Shown one piece after another: positions 44,993 to 52,747 of a DNA stretch of 64,000 bases. The translations under genes were made by a program, and so were the position numbers. The DNA is from an uncultured Sanguibacteroides sp. (GTDB lineage: Bacteria; Bacteroidota; Bacteroidia; Bacteroidales; Marinifilaceae): positions 8,730 through 72,729 of the forward strand of contig NZ_UQRQ01000017.1 of assembly GCF_900543425.1 (NCBI RefSeq), in the 5' to 3' direction. Each line of letters starts with the position of its first letter. Position 1 is the first letter of the stretch. The notes under the pieces were generated by a model. That model searched no databases and was not told where the DNA came from. It saw nothing but the letters and a program-made list of their open reading frames with translations.

Positions 44993-46132
44993 CTATTCAA
45001 AAAAATCTTTCACTTTGGAAAAGAAGCTTTTCTTATCGCCGGCTCCCGGATGAAAACTCTCTCCTTCTTTCATCTTCTCCACCAATTTTTTATCTTCTTT
45101 CGACAAATTTTTCGGGATCCAAACATTTACTTTAGCTAACAGATCGCCTTTACCATATCCGTTAACATCGGGTAATCCTTTACCCCGTAAACGTAAAATT
45201 TTACCTGGCTGGGTTCCCGGTTCTATTTTCACCTTCACCTTGCCATCAATCGTCGGGATTTCCACCGTTTCTCCTAATACAACTTCCGGATAACCGACAA
45301 ACACATTATACAACAAGTCATTACCGTCACGTAATAAATCCGGATGCTCTTCCTCCTCTATCATCACAATCAAATCTCCGTTTACACCTCCTCTACGGGC
45401 AGCATTTCCTCTACCTCCCAAAGACAACTGCATACCGTCTGCCACACCCGCTGGAATGTTGATTGCAATTACTTCTTCCGACATCTGTACTCCTTCGCCA
45501 TTACAATAAGTACATTTATCGTTAATAATTTTTCCTTCTCCCTGACACGTCGGACAAGTTGAAGTTGTCTGCATCGCTCCCAAAATAGTATTCTGTACCC
45601 GTGTTACCTGTCCACTTCCCCCGCAAGTACTACAAGTTGAAAAAGAGGTGCCATTTTTCGCCCCGGTCCCTTTACAGTGCTCACAAGTCACATACTTCTT
45701 TACCTTAATCTTTTTCTCTATACCGGTAGCAATCTCTTTTAGGTTCATCTTTACCCGCACCCGCAAATTGGTTCCTCGATTTACCCGACGAGCACTTCTT
45801 CCCCCGCCTCCGAAACCTCCGAAGCCACCGAAACTGCCGAAAATATCTCCGAAATGAGAGAATATATCATCCATACTCATTCCGCCCCCGAAACCTCCTG
45901 CTCCACCTCCCATTCCTGCATGACCGAATTGATCGTATCGACGTCTCTTCTCCTCGTTGCTCAACACGTCATAGGCCTCCGCAGCTTCCTTAAATTTCTC
46001 CTCGGCCTCTTTATCCCCGGGGTTTTTATCCGGATGGTACAATAATGCTAATTTTCTATATGCCTTTTTTATCTCAGCAGCATCTGCATTTTTAGATACC
46101 CCCAACACTTCATAATAATCTCTCTTTTCCAT
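44993..46132 (-). CDS. dnaJ: Chaperone protein DnaJ
   Basis: Type I Hsp40 co-chaperone of 379 residues. The J domain carries the HPD motif (LLYHPDKNPGD), followed by a Gly/Phe-rich linker. Four zinc-binding CxxCxGxG repeats follow (CEHCKGTG, CSTCGGSG, CPTCQGEG, CTYCNGEG), then the C-terminal substrate-binding domains (RGKGLPDVNGYGKGDL). It stimulates DnaK ATPase. The grpE gene is 79 bases upstream on the same strand; dnaK is not in the window. Confidence 0.97.
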   Translation of the reverse strand: MEKRDYYEVLGVSKNADAAEIKKAYRKLALLYHPDKNPGDKEAEEKFKEAAEAYDVLSNEEKRRRYDQFGHAGMGGGAGGFGGGMSMDDIFSHFGDIFGSFGGFGGFGGGGRSARRVNRGTNLRVRVKMNLKEIATGIEKKIKVKKYVTCEHCKGTGAKNGTSFSTCSTCGGSGQVTRVQNTILGAMQTTSTCPTCQGEGKIINDKCTYCNGEGVQMSEEVIAINIPAGVADGMQLSLGGRGNAARRGGVNGDLIVMIEEEEHPDLLRDGNDLLYNVFVGYPEVVLGETVEIPTIDGKVKVKIEPGTQPGKILRLRGKGLPDVNGYGKGDLLAKVNVWIPKNLSKEDKKLVEKMKEGESFHPGAGDKKSFFSKVKDFFE

Positions 46133-46135
46133 TTT

Positions 46136-46208
46136 AAATTTTAGATTTAAATTTTAGATTTAGCACACACCGTAAATCATTATAAATTTACAATTTACAA
46201 TCTAAAAT
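46136..46208. repeat. AT-rich simple intergenic repeat
   Basis: Between grpE and dnaJ lie reiterated TTTTAGATTTAAA and AATTTACAATTTACAATCT words. They match the repeat family found in several other gaps, including inside the ribosomal cluster. Confidence 0.55.
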
Positions 46209-46211
46209 CAA

Positions 46212-46787
46212 TTATTCTCCAACAACAACCTTTGCAAAACGAATCACTTTATCGTTCAACGTATATCCCTTTTCTATACAATCGATAACCTTGCCTTTTT
46301 GTTCCTCCGTCGGAGCGGGAATAGTGGTCACAGCTTCATGCAAATCCGTATTGAAATCTACATTTTCCGTCTCAATCACCTTCACGCCGTTTCGCATCAG
46401 AAAGTCTTTAAAATTAGCATAAATCAAATCAACCCCCTCTTTTAAAGCAACAACATCTTTAGCCTTCTCCATACTTGCCAAAGCCCTCTCGAAATTATCA
46501 ACCACAGGCAATATCCCTGTTAAAACCTGCTCTCCAGCCGTTTTCGTTAATTCTACTCTTTCCTTTAAAGTTCTCTTACGATAATTATCGAACTCCGCAG
46601 ACAAGCGAAGATATTTATCATTCATCTCCATCAATTTCTGTCCCATCTCCTCCAGTTGACTCTCCTCTTTCTTACAAGATTTATCCTTCTTCTTTGAAGA
46701 TTCTTCATGTCCTTCACTTTTTGATTCTGATACATGCTGAGCTTCGGTCAACTCCTCTTCCTGTTTTCTTTTCTTCTCTTCTGACAT
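46212..46787 (-). CDS. grpE: Nucleotide exchange factor GrpE
   Basis: DnaK nucleotide exchange factor of 191 residues. A charged low-complexity N-terminus (residues ~1-45) leads into a long dimerising coiled coil (KYLRLSAEFDNYRKRTLKERVEL), then the beta domain with GVKVIETENVDFNTDLHEAVTTIPAP and VIDCIEKGYTLNDKVIRFAKVVVGE, the conserved C-terminal end. It is the first gene of the grpE-dnaJ-oxyR-gmhA run. Confidence 0.95.
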   Translation of the reverse strand: MSEEKKRKQEEELTEAQHVSESKSEGHEESSKKKDKSCKKEESQLEEMGQKLMEMNDKYLRLSAEFDNYRKRTLKERVELTKTAGEQVLTGILPVVDNFERALASMEKAKDVVALKEGVDLIYANFKDFLMRNGVKVIETENVDFNTDLHEAVTTIPAPTEEQKGKVIDCIEKGYTLNDKVIRFAKVVVGE

Positions 46788-47011
46788 ATCTATATAATTT
46801 TTTAAGTTCTACTCCTGCAATTTTTATAGTAAACAAAATCTTTGCCAATAATAGGGTATGCCACATTGACAATACCGCAAAATGCCAACATGGCACAAAT
46901 GTCAGCCACAAAGGTAGAGATTTGCTCATTGACAGACAAATAAATACCGCTCTCTTTTTCATCCTTAATTATACAATAATCTTACCAAAACTTCCATTTT
47001 TAGCCTTTTAT

Positions 47012-47707
47012 TTACAAAATACCGTGATCCGCAAAACTATAAAAACCATGATTACAAATGACCAGATGATCCAATAGGATAATATCTAACGTATCTCCTG
47101 CTTTTCGAATCTTCCGGGTTAACTCGATATCCTGATTACTCGGTTCGAGATTCCCGCTCGGGTGGTTATGAGCAATAACAAAAGAACGAGCTTTTATCTC
47201 CAAGGCTTTCCGGAAAAGTATTCGCATATCGACAAGGGCTCCTTCCATCCCTCCGGAAAACAATCGTTCACAGGATTTCACTTTACAACCTGTATTCAGG
47301 AAAATAACCCAGAACTCCTCATGATCCAAATCACCTATACGAGGTTGGAGCAACTCGTAAATATCCCGGCTGGAAACAAGTGTCATCGTATCAGATTTTC
47401 CGGAAAGCCCTCTCCTGCGGCCAAGCTCAAAAGCAGCAATGACGGAAGCCGCCTTAGCAACTCCTACCCCTTTATAAACATTCATAAAATCACGAATACC
47501 AAGCCGGGCGATAGCATTTAAATCATTATTATGGTCCGAAAGGATTCTACGCGCCAAATCCAAAGCTGATTCCCCGTCACTGCCGGAACGAAGTAAAATC
47601 GCCAGCAGTTCATTCGTCGAAAGAGCCGAAACCCCTTTAAACAAAAGTTTTTCCCGAGGTTTATCATCTCCTGCCCAAGAAGATATTGGAATATACTTAC
47701 CAGCCAT
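47012..47707 (-). CDS. radC: RadC family JAB-domain protein
   Basis: Protein of 231 residues. An N-terminal helix-hairpin-helix region (LSTNELLAILLRSGSDGESALDLARRIL...FMNVYKGVGVAKAASVIAAFELGRR) is followed by the JAB/MPN metal-binding domain with the motif HNHPSGNLEPSNQD (HxH, Ser, Asp). Despite the name, a role in DNA repair is not established; JAB proteins often act as metal-dependent hydrolases. Length and layout are normal. It stands alone between grpE and rpsT. Confidence 0.93.
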   Translation of the reverse strand: MAGKYIPISSWAGDDKPREKLLFKGVSALSTNELLAILLRSGSDGESALDLARRILSDHNNDLNAIARLGIRDFMNVYKGVGVAKAASVIAAFELGRRRGLSGKSDTMTLVSSRDIYELLQPRIGDLDHEEFWVIFLNTGCKVKSCERLFSGGMEGALVDMRILFRKALEIKARSFVIAHNHPSGNLEPSNQDIELTRKIRKAGDTLDIILLDHLVICNHGFYSFADHGIL

Positions 47708-47759
47708 ATCCGATCATTTTTAGATATGGTAAGTTAATCCATTTTAAGAAATAAAAAAA

Positions 47760-47783
47760 ATCCTGAGACAAAAATCTCAAGAT
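47760..47783 (-). terminator. Second hairpin after rpsT
   Basis: On the minus strand a stem of about 9 bp (core CTTGAGA/TCTCAGG) around a T-rich loop is followed by a run of eight T. It lies behind the hairpin at 47803-47825, so rpsT has two hairpins in tandem. Confidence 0.6.
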
Positions 47784-47802
47784 CAGACAAATAAAGAAAT
47801 GA

Positions 47803-47825
47803 AGGTAACGGGAAATCCGTTACCT
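47803..47825 (-). terminator. First terminator after rpsT
   Basis: A 9-bp perfect stem AGGTAACGG/CCGTTACCT with loop GAAAT lies 25 bases after the rpsT stop codon and is followed by a T-rich tract on the minus strand. Confidence 0.7.
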
Positions 47826-47850
47826 CAATATCTTAAAACACAAGAAAAGA

Positions 47851-48102
47851 TTATAGTTTGTTCACGTGCAAAGCCAACTTGGATTTCAAGTTTGCAGCTT
47901 TATTTTTGTGGATAATATTTTTCTTCGCTAATTTATCCAACATAGCTACAACCTTCGGAAACAAATCCAGAGCAGTTTCTTTTTCATTCAATGCACGCAA
48001 TTTTCTAACAGCATTTCTCGCAGTTTTTGCATAATAACGATTGTGCAATCTTCTTTTCTGTGTCTGCCTTATTCTTTTTTCTGATGATTGATGATTTGCC
48101 AT
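47851..48102 (-). CDS. rpsT: 30S ribosomal protein S20
   Basis: Small basic ribosomal protein of 83 residues, first seen by its start MANHQSSEKRIRQTQKRRLHNRYYAKTARNAVRKL and its C-terminal KNIIHKNKAANLKSKLALHV. It binds 16S rRNA early in 30S assembly. The start lies 29 bases after the last of three tRNA-Glu genes on the same strand with no clear TAnnTTTG between, so it is probably co-transcribed with them. Confidence 0.96.
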   Translation of the reverse strand: MANHQSSEKRIRQTQKRRLHNRYYAKTARNAVRKLRALNEKETALDLFPKVVAMLDKLAKKNIIHKNKAANLKSKLALHVNKL

Positions 48103-48131
48103 CTCTTCAAATAAATTTAATTCAACTTTCG

Positions 48132-48203
48132 TAGTCCGTACGGGAATCGAACCCGTGTTACAAGAATGAAAATCTTGCGTCCTAGCCCCTAGACGAACGG
48201 ACC
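48132..48203 (-). tRNA. tRNA-Glu (UUC), third of a tandem triplet
   Basis: 72-base tRNA: acceptor GGTCCGT pairs with ACGGACT, anticodon arm CAAGA-TT-TTC-AT-TCTTG gives anticodon UUC, and the T arm contains GGTTCGAACC. CCA is not encoded. It differs from the middle copy only in the D loop (GGGGCTAGG against GGGGTTAGG). Confidence 0.97.
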
Positions 48204-48227
48204 ATCGTAATAATCCTAAAAACTATG

Positions 48228-48299
48228 TAGTCCGTACGGGAATCGAACCCGTGTTACAAGAATGAAAATCTTGCGTCCTAACCCCTAGACGAACGGACC
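48228..48299 (-). tRNA. tRNA-Glu (UUC), second of a tandem triplet
   Basis: Same structure as its neighbours with anticodon UUC and no encoded CCA. It is 24 bases from the third copy and 29 from the first. Confidence 0.97.
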
Positions 48300-48328
48300 A
48301 TCGTTAAATATTTTGCTTTTTGCCCTAG

Positions 48329-48400
48329 TAGTCCGTACGGGAATCGAACCCGTGTTACAAGAATGAGAATCTTGCGTCCTAGCCCCTAGACGAACGGACC
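48329..48400 (-). tRNA. tRNA-Glu (CUC), first of a tandem triplet
   Basis: Identical acceptor, T and anticodon stems, but the anticodon loop reads TT-CTC-AT, giving CUC. It reads GAG codons while the other two read GAA and wobble GAG. A strong promoter lies 22 bases ahead. Confidence 0.97.
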
Positions 48401-48421
48401 ATCGTTTGCCTTTAGCGGATG

Positions 48422-48451
48422 CAAATATACGGCAATTTTCATTCCTACCAA
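48422..48451 (-). promoter_or_regulatory. Strong promoter of the tRNA-Glu/rpsT unit
   Basis: Minus strand TTG (48449-48451), 19 bases, TATATTTG (48422-48429): a textbook Bacteroidetes sigma-70 promoter. Transcription should begin about 15 bases ahead of the first tRNA. Confidence 0.8.
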
Positions 48452-48630
48452 AAAAATCCTTGCATATTTTTCCACCCCCAACCAATTTTCACGAAAAATA
48501 GAACATAAAATTATAAATACCAGCATTTTATACGGATACAGACCTTAAAATCCATCTAAATAACCTCCTGCTCGAGATTTCCAATCAATACATTTTAGCC
48601 TCTATGCAATCGCTTTTCAAATAAATACCT

Positions 48631-48638
48631 TACTTTTG
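48631..48638 (+). promoter_or_regulatory. -7 box for rsmI
   Basis: TACTTTTG fits TAnnTTTG and lies 39 bases before the rsmI ATG. The -33 position has no clear TTG. Confidence 0.4.
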
Positions 48639-48676
48639 TTTTCCAATCGATTGAAGTTAATTTTACAAATATTCAT

Positions 48677-49384
48677 ATGGCCAAACTTTACTTGATCCCG
48701 ACTCCCGTGGGTAATCTTGAAGATATCACGCTAAGAGCTTTAAGACTTTTAAAAGAGGTTTCCGTCATTCTGGCGGAAGATACGCGGACTTCTGCAAAAC
48801 TTCTAAAACACTATGATATCAACACACCGTTACTCTCGCACCACAAATTCAATGAACACCAACAAGTAAAAAGAATAGCAGAACGAATCCTACGGGGAGA
48901 AGATATAGCCCTTATCAGCGACGCCGGCACCCCGGGGATCTCAGATCCCGGATTTTTATTAGTGCGCACCTGTGTGGAGCAAGGCATAGAAACGGAGTGC
49001 CTGCCAGGAGCAACGGCTTTTGTTCCGGCCCTGGTGAATTCAGGTTTCCCCTGTGATCGCTTTTGCTTCGAAGGCTTTTTGCCTCAAAAGAAGGGGAGGC
49101 AGAAAAAACTAATCCTAATGGCAGAAGAAGAACGGACAATGATATTCTACGAATCCCCATTCCGTCTGGTCAAAGCCCTGGAACAAATGGCCGAATTATT
49201 CGGAGAGAATCGAAAAGCATGCGTTGCAAGAGAGATCAGTAAAATACACGAAGATTTTCAACGGGGAACCCTTAGAGAGCTGGTCGAACATTTTACCGAA
49301 ACAGGTGTAAAGGGAGAAATCGTATTAATCGTGGAAGGAAAACCCAAAAAAGAAAATATAGAAGACAACACAGAAGAAGAATAA
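48677..49384 (+). CDS. rsmI: 16S rRNA (cytidine1402-2'-O)-methyltransferase
   Basis: SAM-dependent tetrapyrrole-methylase-fold enzyme of 235 residues that 2'-O-methylates C1402 in 16S rRNA. Typical segments are LYLIPTPVGNLEDITLRALRLL, AEDTRTSAKLLKHY, ALISDAGTPGISDPGFLLVR, ECLPGATAFVPALVNSGFPCDRFCFEGFLPQKKGR and FYESPFRLVKAL. The C-terminus ends in an acidic tail (NIEDNTEEE). It is monocistronic, with AT-rich repeat DNA behind it. Confidence 0.94.
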   Translation: MAKLYLIPTPVGNLEDITLRALRLLKEVSVILAEDTRTSAKLLKHYDINTPLLSHHKFNEHQQVKRIAERILRGEDIALISDAGTPGISDPGFLLVRTCVEQGIETECLPGATAFVPALVNSGFPCDRFCFEGFLPQKKGRQKKLILMAEEERTMIFYESPFRLVKALEQMAELFGENRKACVAREISKIHEDFQRGTLRELVEHFTETGVKGEIVLIVEGKPKKENIEDNTEEE

Positions 49385-49490
49385 ACACATGTAAGTCAAC
49401 AAGCTAAAGCTTATAACGTCAGAAATCCAACATCGTAAATCTCCTTTAACCTAAAATCGTGAATCTAAAATCTACAATCCCTATGGGCTA
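49385..49490. repeat. AT-rich simple repeats, left part of a 500-base gap
   Basis: Words such as ATCGTAAATCTCC, AATCGTGAATCTAAAATC and TACAATCCC recur. No gene is visible. They belong to the same simple-repeat family as the DNA at 49681-49880 on the other side of a GC-rich block. Confidence 0.5.
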
Positions 49491-49680
49491 ATCCTCCGGG
49501 GCGGGGACGTTTCCGACGGTCGTGTAACGCTTTTCGTTTACTGTCCTCCGGGACTCGCTACGCTCGAACAATCCGTCGTCCGGACGTTCCGAAAATCGAA
49601 CACGCACACTCGCCCTTCTCTTTAAATCTAATAGCACTTGGGGACGGGGGTAAAGTGCTATCTTTTGATTTATAATCACG
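49491..49680. repeat. GC-rich repeat-like island with a terminator-like hairpin
   Basis: About 190 bases of clearly higher GC than either flank. It contains the palindrome CGTCCGGACG, the phrase CTCGCTACGCTCGAACAATC and two copies of GGGGACG. At 49632-49660 the stem TAGCACTT/AAGTGCTA encloses a G-rich loop and is followed by TCTTTTG. A 63-codon open frame crosses the block on the minus strand, but its translation (Arg/Ser/Glu-rich) looks like a repeat by-product. The block may be an interspersed repeat or a small RNA/terminator unit. Confidence 0.45.
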
Positions 49681-49880
49681 GTTTAGATTGAGTCTCCAGT
49701 TCCGCCATCCTTAAATCATCAATCTAAAATCCGAAATCGTAAATTTCTCTCCAATCACAGAATCACCAAATCTCTTAATCCCAATCACTGAATCCTTTAA
49801 TCCCCGAATCCCTTGTCTCTTCAAATCGTAAATCTAAAATCCGAAATCGTAAATCTCTTTAATCTCTTAATCACTAAATC
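49681..49880. repeat. AT-rich simple repeats, right part of the gap
   Basis: Repeated AATCTAAAATCCGAAATCG, TAAATC and AATCACTGAATCCTTTAATCC words fill the space up to the aquaporin stop codon. No gene, RNA or promoter is evident. Confidence 0.55.
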
Positions 49881-49882
49881 AT

Positions 49883-50533
49883 TTAATCACTTGTTTTTCC
49901 TAAATACTTCCATACCCCGGCAGCACAAACAGCTCCTAAAAAAGGAGCAATGATAAACAACCAAAGCTGGGATAACGCCTCTCCTCCTGCAAAAATAGCG
50001 GGAGCAATACTTCTGGCAGGATTAACGGAAGTTCCCGTCACAGGAATACAAACGATATGAATCAAAACCAATGACAAACCGATCGCCAAACCGGCAAAGC
50101 CCACCGGAGCTCCTTTACTGGTAGAACCAAGCACAACCAAAATAAAGATAAAGGTAAATACCAACTCTGCCACAAATGCAGGAAAAGCATCTCCATCCGC
50201 GTATACATTAGCCCCGGTTCCTTCTAATCCCATTCCGGAAGAGATAATATAAAGGATAGCGGAACCGATCAAGGCTCCTATGACCTGAAACAACATATAC
50301 ATACCTGCATCTCTACTGCACATCCTCCCGGATAACCATACCCCCAAAGTTATGGCAGGATTAATATGACATCCGGATATACTCCCGATAGTATATACCA
50401 TGGCCAAAACAGATAAACCGAACGCAAAGGCTATACCCAAGAAACCTATTTCGCTACCGGCAATAACAGCACTACCACATCCCATAAGAACGAGAACCAT
50501 TGTCCCAATCATCTCTGCCACATACTTTTTCAT
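49883..50533 (-). CDS. aqpZ: Aquaporin Z/MIP family channel
   Basis: Six-span membrane channel of 216 residues. Both NPA boxes are present: HINPAITLGVWL in the first half and VNPARSIAPAIF in the second. The short length, EMIGTMVLVLMGCGSAVI start and compact loops are those of water-selective AqpZ rather than the longer GlpF glycerol channel. It is a single gene between a repeat-filled gap and enolase, with a poor leader. Confidence 0.93.
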   Translation of the reverse strand: MKKYVAEMIGTMVLVLMGCGSAVIAGSEIGFLGIAFAFGLSVLAMVYTIGSISGCHINPAITLGVWLSGRMCSRDAGMYMLFQVIGALIGSAILYIISSGMGLEGTGANVYADGDAFPAFVAELVFTFIFILVVLGSTSKGAPVGFAGLAIGLSLVLIHIVCIPVTGTSVNPARSIAPAIFAGGEALSQLWLFIIAPFLGAVCAAGVWKYLGKTSD

Positions 50534-50663
50534 ACCTTTCCTATTTAAGTTTTAAAAAATTAAATTTCCGGAAAGTTATAATAAAATCTTTTAAGAAGAT
50601 CGCTTTATTTAAATAAAAATTTTTACGAACAGACCCATAAACGACAGAAATAGCCAAAACAAA

Positions 50664-50689
50664 AGCCGTTCGAAAAATAACGAACGGCT
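50664..50689 (-). terminator. Terminator of eno
   Basis: A 9-bp perfect stem AGCCGTTCG/CGAACGGCT with an 8-base loop lies about 20 bases after the enolase stop and is followed on the minus strand by TTTGTTTTG. Confidence 0.8.
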
Positions 50690-50709
50690 CTCTCGTGTAT
50701 AAATTATAC

Positions 50710-51993
50710 TTATTTACTAAACTTACGACCGCAGAATTTAGCATTATTTCCCAACTCTTCTTCTATACGAAGCAATTGATTGTATTTAGCCATACGATCC
50801 GAGCGACTTAAAGAACCCGTTTTTATCTGACCGGAATTCGTTGCCACGGCGATATCCGCAATCGTAGCATCTTCAGTCTCTCCGGAACGATGAGAGGTTA
50901 CTGTCGTATATCCGGCACGCTGAGCCATTTCTATCGCATCCAGAGTCTCCGTCAAAGTTCCGATTTGGTTTACTTTGATCAAAATGGAATTAGCACATCC
51001 CAATTCGATTCCTTTTTTCAAGTATTGTACGTTCGTCACGAAAAGGTCATCTCCCACCAATTGACAACGATCGCCTATACGCTTTGTCAATAATTGCCAA
51101 CCGTCCCAATCATTTTCACTCATACCATCTTCAATGGAATCAATCGGGTATTTTGTAATCAACTCTTCCAGATAAGCAGCTTGCTGCTCAGAATTTCTCT
51201 TGGCTCCCTGAGGGCCTTCAAATTTAGAATAATCATATATACCGTCTTTGTAAAACTCGGAAGAAGCACAATCCAAACCGATCATAACATCTTCTCCCGG
51301 CTTATAACCCGCGGCCTTGATAGCACTAATAATAGACTCCAAAGCATCTTCCGTTCCTTTTAAAGCAGGAGCAAATCCTCCTTCGTCACCAACCGCCGTA
51401 CTCAGGTTCCGGTCATGTAATACTTTTTTCAAACTATGGAAAACTTCAGCTCCCATTCGCAAGGCTTCCCGGAAAGAATCTGCTCCAACCGGACGGATCA
51501 TAAACTCCTGAAAAGCAATCGGAGCATCCGAATGAGAACCTCCATTAATAATATTCATCATCGGTACAGGTAAAACCTTAGCATTCACTCCTCCTAAATA
51601 ACGATACAAAGGCATCTCCAAAGCATTGGCAGCAGCTTTAGCACAAGCTAAAGAAACTCCCAATAACGCATTGGCACCCAAATTACTTTTAGTCGGAGTT
51701 CCGTCCAGCTCGATCAATACACGATCTATTTCTACCTGATCCAAGACACTCATGCCCAACAAGGCATCGGCAATCACCGTGTTCACGTTATTTACAGCCT
51801 TGGTAACACCTTTCCCCCCATAACGTTTTTTATCTCCATCCCGCAATTCCAACGCTTCATTTTCTCCCGTAGAAGCTCCAGACGGTACTGCTGCACGTCC
51901 CATAGCTCCACATTCCAACATAACATCCACTTCTACCGTGGGATTTCCTCTTGAATCCAAGATTTCTCTTCCTACAACTTCTGTAATATACAT
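50710..51993 (-). CDS. eno: Enolase
   Basis: Glycolytic enzyme of 427 residues converting 2-phosphoglycerate to phosphoenolpyruvate. Clear signs are EVVGREILDSRGNPTVEVDV, SGASTGENEALELRDGDKKRYGGKGV, the metal ligands in MIGLDCASSEFY, SIEDGMSENDWDGWQLL and GDDLFVTN, and the active-site ILIKVNQIGTLTET and SHRSGETED. Length and order are fully normal. It is a single gene with a hairpin after it. Confidence 0.98.
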   Translation of the reverse strand: MYITEVVGREILDSRGNPTVEVDVMLECGAMGRAAVPSGASTGENEALELRDGDKKRYGGKGVTKAVNNVNTVIADALLGMSVLDQVEIDRVLIELDGTPTKSNLGANALLGVSLACAKAAANALEMPLYRYLGGVNAKVLPVPMMNIINGGSHSDAPIAFQEFMIRPVGADSFREALRMGAEVFHSLKKVLHDRNLSTAVGDEGGFAPALKGTEDALESIISAIKAAGYKPGEDVMIGLDCASSEFYKDGIYDYSKFEGPQGAKRNSEQQAAYLEELITKYPIDSIEDGMSENDWDGWQLLTKRIGDRCQLVGDDLFVTNVQYLKKGIELGCANSILIKVNQIGTLTETLDAIEMAQRAGYTTVTSHRSGETEDATIADIAVATNSGQIKTGSLSRSDRMAKYNQLLRIEEELGNNAKFCGRKFSK

Positions 51994-52182
51994 CTCTTTT
52001 GCTTTTTAAGTTCATAATAAATTAGAGTCACTAAGATACGAAAAACAAAAGAAATAACCTGCATTACTTCTTACAAATTGTTTCTAATCTACCGGATAAA
52101 AAAAATACCCGAAAAGGAAGGCATCCTCCGATCTGTTCTGTCCCCTTTTCCGCGAAGAAGCATAATTAGGAAAAATAAAAAA

Positions 52183-52200
52183 CCGCCCTGAAAAGGACGG
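52183..52200 (-). terminator. Terminator of the ribosomal alpha operon
   Basis: Minus-strand stem CCGTCCT/AGGGCGG (one G-U pair) with loop TTTC, followed by TTTTTTATTTTT. It lies about 24 bases past the rplQ stop and ends the long ribosomal transcript. Confidence 0.8.
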
Positions 52201-52223
52201 CTTTTATATTTCGAAGTAAAAAC

Positions 52224-52742
52224 TTACTCAGCTTTCGGAGTTTCCTCTGCAGGAGTTTCTTCTGCCTTAGGAGCCTCAACGGCAGCCTCGGCTTTCGGAG
52301 CCTCCTCTTTTTTCGTCGTACTTCTACGACGACGAGTGGTAGTTTTCTTCACCTCCTCTTTCTTCACCTCCGTGTAAGTAGTGTTATAATCAACCAACTC
52401 GATAATACACATTTCAGAATTATCACCGATACGATTAGCACCTAATTTCAAAATGCGGGTATAACCTCCCGGACGATTAGCTATCTTCTGAGCCACATCT
52501 CCGAATAATTCAGATACTACTTCTTTTTGACGAAGGTAGGAGAATGTCATTCGGCGAGAGTGGGTCGTGTCGTTCTTGCTCTTTGTCAAAAGCGGCTCAA
52601 CATACATCTTAAGGGCTTTAGCTTTAGCTACTGTCGTTTTAATTCTCTTGTGAAGAATCAAAGAACAAGCCATATTAGAAAGTAGCGCTTTTCTATGGGC
52701 ACTCGTTCTACTTAAGTGGTTAAATTTCTTTTTATGTCTCAT
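52224..52742 (-). CDS. rplQ: 50S ribosomal protein L17 with an extended tail
   Basis: Ribosomal protein of 172 residues. The core (~1-115) is normal L17 (MRHKKKFNHLSRTSAHRKALLSNMA, RRMTFSYLRQKEVVSELF, NRPGGYTRILKL). A tail of about 50 residues rich in Lys, Glu, Ala and Pro (KKEEAPKAEAAVEAPKAE) is added, as is common in Bacteroidetes. It follows rpoA by five bases at the end of the alpha operon. Confidence 0.97.
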   Translation of the reverse strand: MRHKKKFNHLSRTSAHRKALLSNMACSLILHKRIKTTVAKAKALKMYVEPLLTKSKNDTTHSRRMTFSYLRQKEVVSELFGDVAQKIANRPGGYTRILKLGANRIGDNSEMCIIELVDYNTTYTEVKKEEVKKTTTRRRRSTTKKEEAPKAEAAVEAPKAEETPAEETPKAE

Positions 52743-52747
52743 TTTAC

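Noticed and set aside
48132..48400. Three near-identical 72-base units resembling a CRISPR array
   Set aside because: Each unit folds as a tRNA-Glu, spacers are 24 and 29 bases and not of uniform length, and no cas genes are near.
48285..48485. A 66-codon open frame on the minus strand
   Set aside because: It runs through a tRNA-Glu gene and its promoter; the translation is not protein-like.
49488..49679. A 63-codon open frame across the GC-rich island
   Set aside because: The translation (Arg/Ser/Glu-rich, with RSESRRT) looks like a product of repeats; there is no leader or start context and no family resemblance.
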